From contig DAGF01000065.1 of assembly GCA_002495645.1 (NCBI GenBank), positions 1 to 6,699 of the forward strand: 6,699 bases of DNA, written 5' to 3'. Every line of letters starts with the position of its first letter. Within the stretch, counting starts at the first letter, position 1. The notes beneath the pieces were generated by a model, which was not told the origin of the DNA, ran no database searches, and saw only the letters and a program-made list of their open reading frames with translations. Below, piece by piece: positions 6,401-6,699 of this stretch. Source of the stretch: Euryarchaeota archaeon UBA549. GTDB lineage: Archaea > Thermoplasmatota > Poseidoniia > Poseidoniales > Poseidoniaceae. The translations under genes and the position numbers were made by a program.

Positions 6401-6699
6401 GTAATCAATGGGTGTGCCCCGAGGAATTGACCTACACTTTTGACTACACCACAGAGGAACCACCCGCCTCCGCAACGCTGACGGTTATCGCCTTTGATGC
6501 CGTGGGCAACAACGCAGAGTACAGCGTTCCTGTCATCTTCTACAACGAAATCCCCGATCCGGTGTTCACCGTTACCCGTTCCGACAACAGCAGTTCATCC
6601 ATGGTAACCCTTGACGGAAGTGCAACCGTGGACCCCGAGGGCGATGCGCTCTCAGTCACGTACATTTCATCGCTCGACGGGGTGCTTCAGGTCGGTTCG
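3496..6699 (+). CDS. Large secreted parallel beta-helix / PKD-like surface protein (3' end beyond window)
   Basis: The 1068 codons to the window edge contain no stop. The in-frame TGA at 3490-3492 just upstream makes ATG 3496 the earliest start. Residues about 9-27 form a hydrophobic Sec signal or anchor (LALSLVFLFLMPLMLHIV), without a lipobox. Residues about 45-675 form a right-handed parallel beta-helix: short rungs recur as NLTI/NLTV turns (131, 152, 260, 318, 374, 473) with spaced Gly-Val/Ile strands and segments such as SNPVIENLT and DSQPLLTNIS. Residues about 700-795 look Ig-like (LTVWVVNNYSNGIPGASVNV). PKD-like domains follow at about 800-912 (NQAP, WDLDNDALNFKW), 913-1016 (NFAP, YDPEGDDF) and 1018 to the edge (DPEGDAL). 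Fifteen cysteines, mostly closely paired, and many N-x-S/T sequons suit an extracellular glycoprotein. No catalytic residues can be assigned. A role in adhesion or glycan/particle binding is inference; a polysaccharide lyase-like activity is a less likely alternative. The C-terminal anchor is unseen. Confidence 0.88.
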   Translation, partial: MEHTSSDRGLALSLVFLFLMPLMLHIVPSGPSTEVVEADSTPLFTQGRAQTTWSGTQTLSGTYTIGVADEVIIQPCTVVRLAANERLVVDGRLTVLGTQSCPVVFEASGLGDHEGIQFNTSSSGRGSLIQNLTIEDAIYGVTIYGSNPVIENLTVVNPDRVAVDLFNSAAPRITDLYVDRAGRDLGFQGDWRYGLGLSIGAGSTPIVNRAVFSDILTRAVNIWGGSGGLIQGITVDNCSGSSWAMVAGIWVEDSQPLLTNISITKSDTGIVIRHIDDGGYTHAVVRHAHISDSMYRGVYVDKNNHTNYTNYETADFTNLTITGTGGPDSKTPNIGYAALEVNATGAWFDDTLIEDSTTVGVRLYFVDSTTTFRNLTVRDSGDPGQGPHEAGVAIRSSFFAPTFEGLEVSGSVGPGVHSNSGGAMQGSDWFLHNNTKQGIIVDRATVSIEGMHLSDNGYSGAHVLDARRIDFWNLTAENNGASPSANAQQQAGLYYEESNDIESSSGDVRCWSCTVTGSTGHGILAVNSVDLWLESVHLEDNAQTLPALEVDNGDAMPAGASGRIHITNLHVEAESPSQPAVKLHRAAVHVDGLTMAGNHTGLDWQGDNNGQFASYLNNTVFSGTECAVFDGHTLLAGHSNRISTDCTGDITFTNSQVNWSALTDDRGATGSPTVLDLDATSTLHLHQPVDVAFASAVLASGAQLDVAWDLTVWVVNNYSNGIPGASVNVTFDAYEPAFTLPANEIGQLFLPDFIGQRWTSTGGSSYNVANIDCGYFGVSNSTSTTFDQDRVVYCLLPLANQAPFIHWSTPEDGAVFPSGAEVFFNASDSWDLDNDALNFKWRSSLDDDIVAGCSGVFSSNDDPADGAPFLANGDSSTTTPPYCQLSDGIHEISLQVCDINHCVEEIRTIELVNFAPVLVVDFEPALNPWSELIMPQTGTLVVNTTGTYDPEGDDFACAIDFNGEGAGWGNQWVCPEELTYTFDYTTEEPPASATLTVIAFDAVGNNAEYSVPVIFYNEIPDPVFTVTRSDNSSSSMVTLDGSATVDPEGDALSVTYISSLDGVLQVGS
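6340..6355 (+). repeat. 16-base direct repeat, copy 1 (in second PKD-like domain)
   Basis: GACCCCGAGGGCGATG, encoding Asp-Pro-Glu-Gly-Asp, occurs here and identically at 6631-6646. It is the calcium-binding-like acidic loop of successive PKD-like domains. Exact identity over 16 bases in otherwise diverged domains suggests recent conversion, or the same codon choice under strong bias. Confidence 0.7.
6631..6646 (+). repeat. 16-base direct repeat, copy 2 (in third PKD-like domain)
   Basis: This is the second exact copy of GACCCCGAGGGCGATG, 291 bases (97 codons) after the first. That spacing equals one PKD-like domain period and supports tandem domain duplication. Confidence 0.7.

Noticed and set aside
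1..6699. CRISPR array, tRNA, insertion sequence or attachment site
   Set aside because: Reading both strands showed no regularly spaced repeats, tRNA-like cloverleaf, transposase or flanking terminal repeats.

Overview
The window looks like a piece of a mesophilic archaeal genome, most likely a marine planktonic euryarchaeon of the Poseidoniia (Marine Group II) type. That placement is inferred from gene content: a winged-helix/STAND-ATPase/TPR regulator of a kind I associate with archaea, two stand-alone 77-residue Lrp/AsnC ligand-binding (RAM) proteins, a bacterial-style UvrC, and a very large secreted beta-helix/PKD-like surface protein rich in N-glycosylation sequons. No rRNA or marker gene is present to settle it. 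Nearly the whole window is coding; I see no tRNA, CRISPR array, transposase or attachment site.

Layout, left to right. Positions 1-644 (minus) hold the N-terminal 214 residues of excinuclease subunit UvrC, cut by the window edge. A short divergent gap leads to 704-2926 (plus), a 740-residue transcription-regulator-like STAND ATPase with an N-terminal winged helix and a C-terminal helical-repeat region. Tail to tail with it, 2 bases away, lie two minus-strand genes (2929-3162 and 3165-3398), tandem diverged copies of a single RAM domain, also 2 bases apart and therefore very probably one operon. A 97-base divergent gap (3399-3495) leads to 3496-6699 (plus), an open frame of 1068 codons that runs off the right edge. 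It has a signal peptide, a long right-handed parallel beta-helix, an Ig-like region, then two complete and one partial PKD-like domains.

How the genes may relate: the middle three are regulatory or sensory (an ATP-dependent switch and two small-molecule-binding modules). They sit between two divergent promoter regions, one shared with uvrC and one shared with the surface-protein gene. A 15-base motif beginning CAAAAGGG occurs once in each gap, a weak hint of common control. No catalytic cassette, defence island or clearly new multi-gene system is visible. The points most worth following are the duplicated RAM operon, the STAND regulator facing uvrC, and the disulfide- and sequon-rich surface protein.
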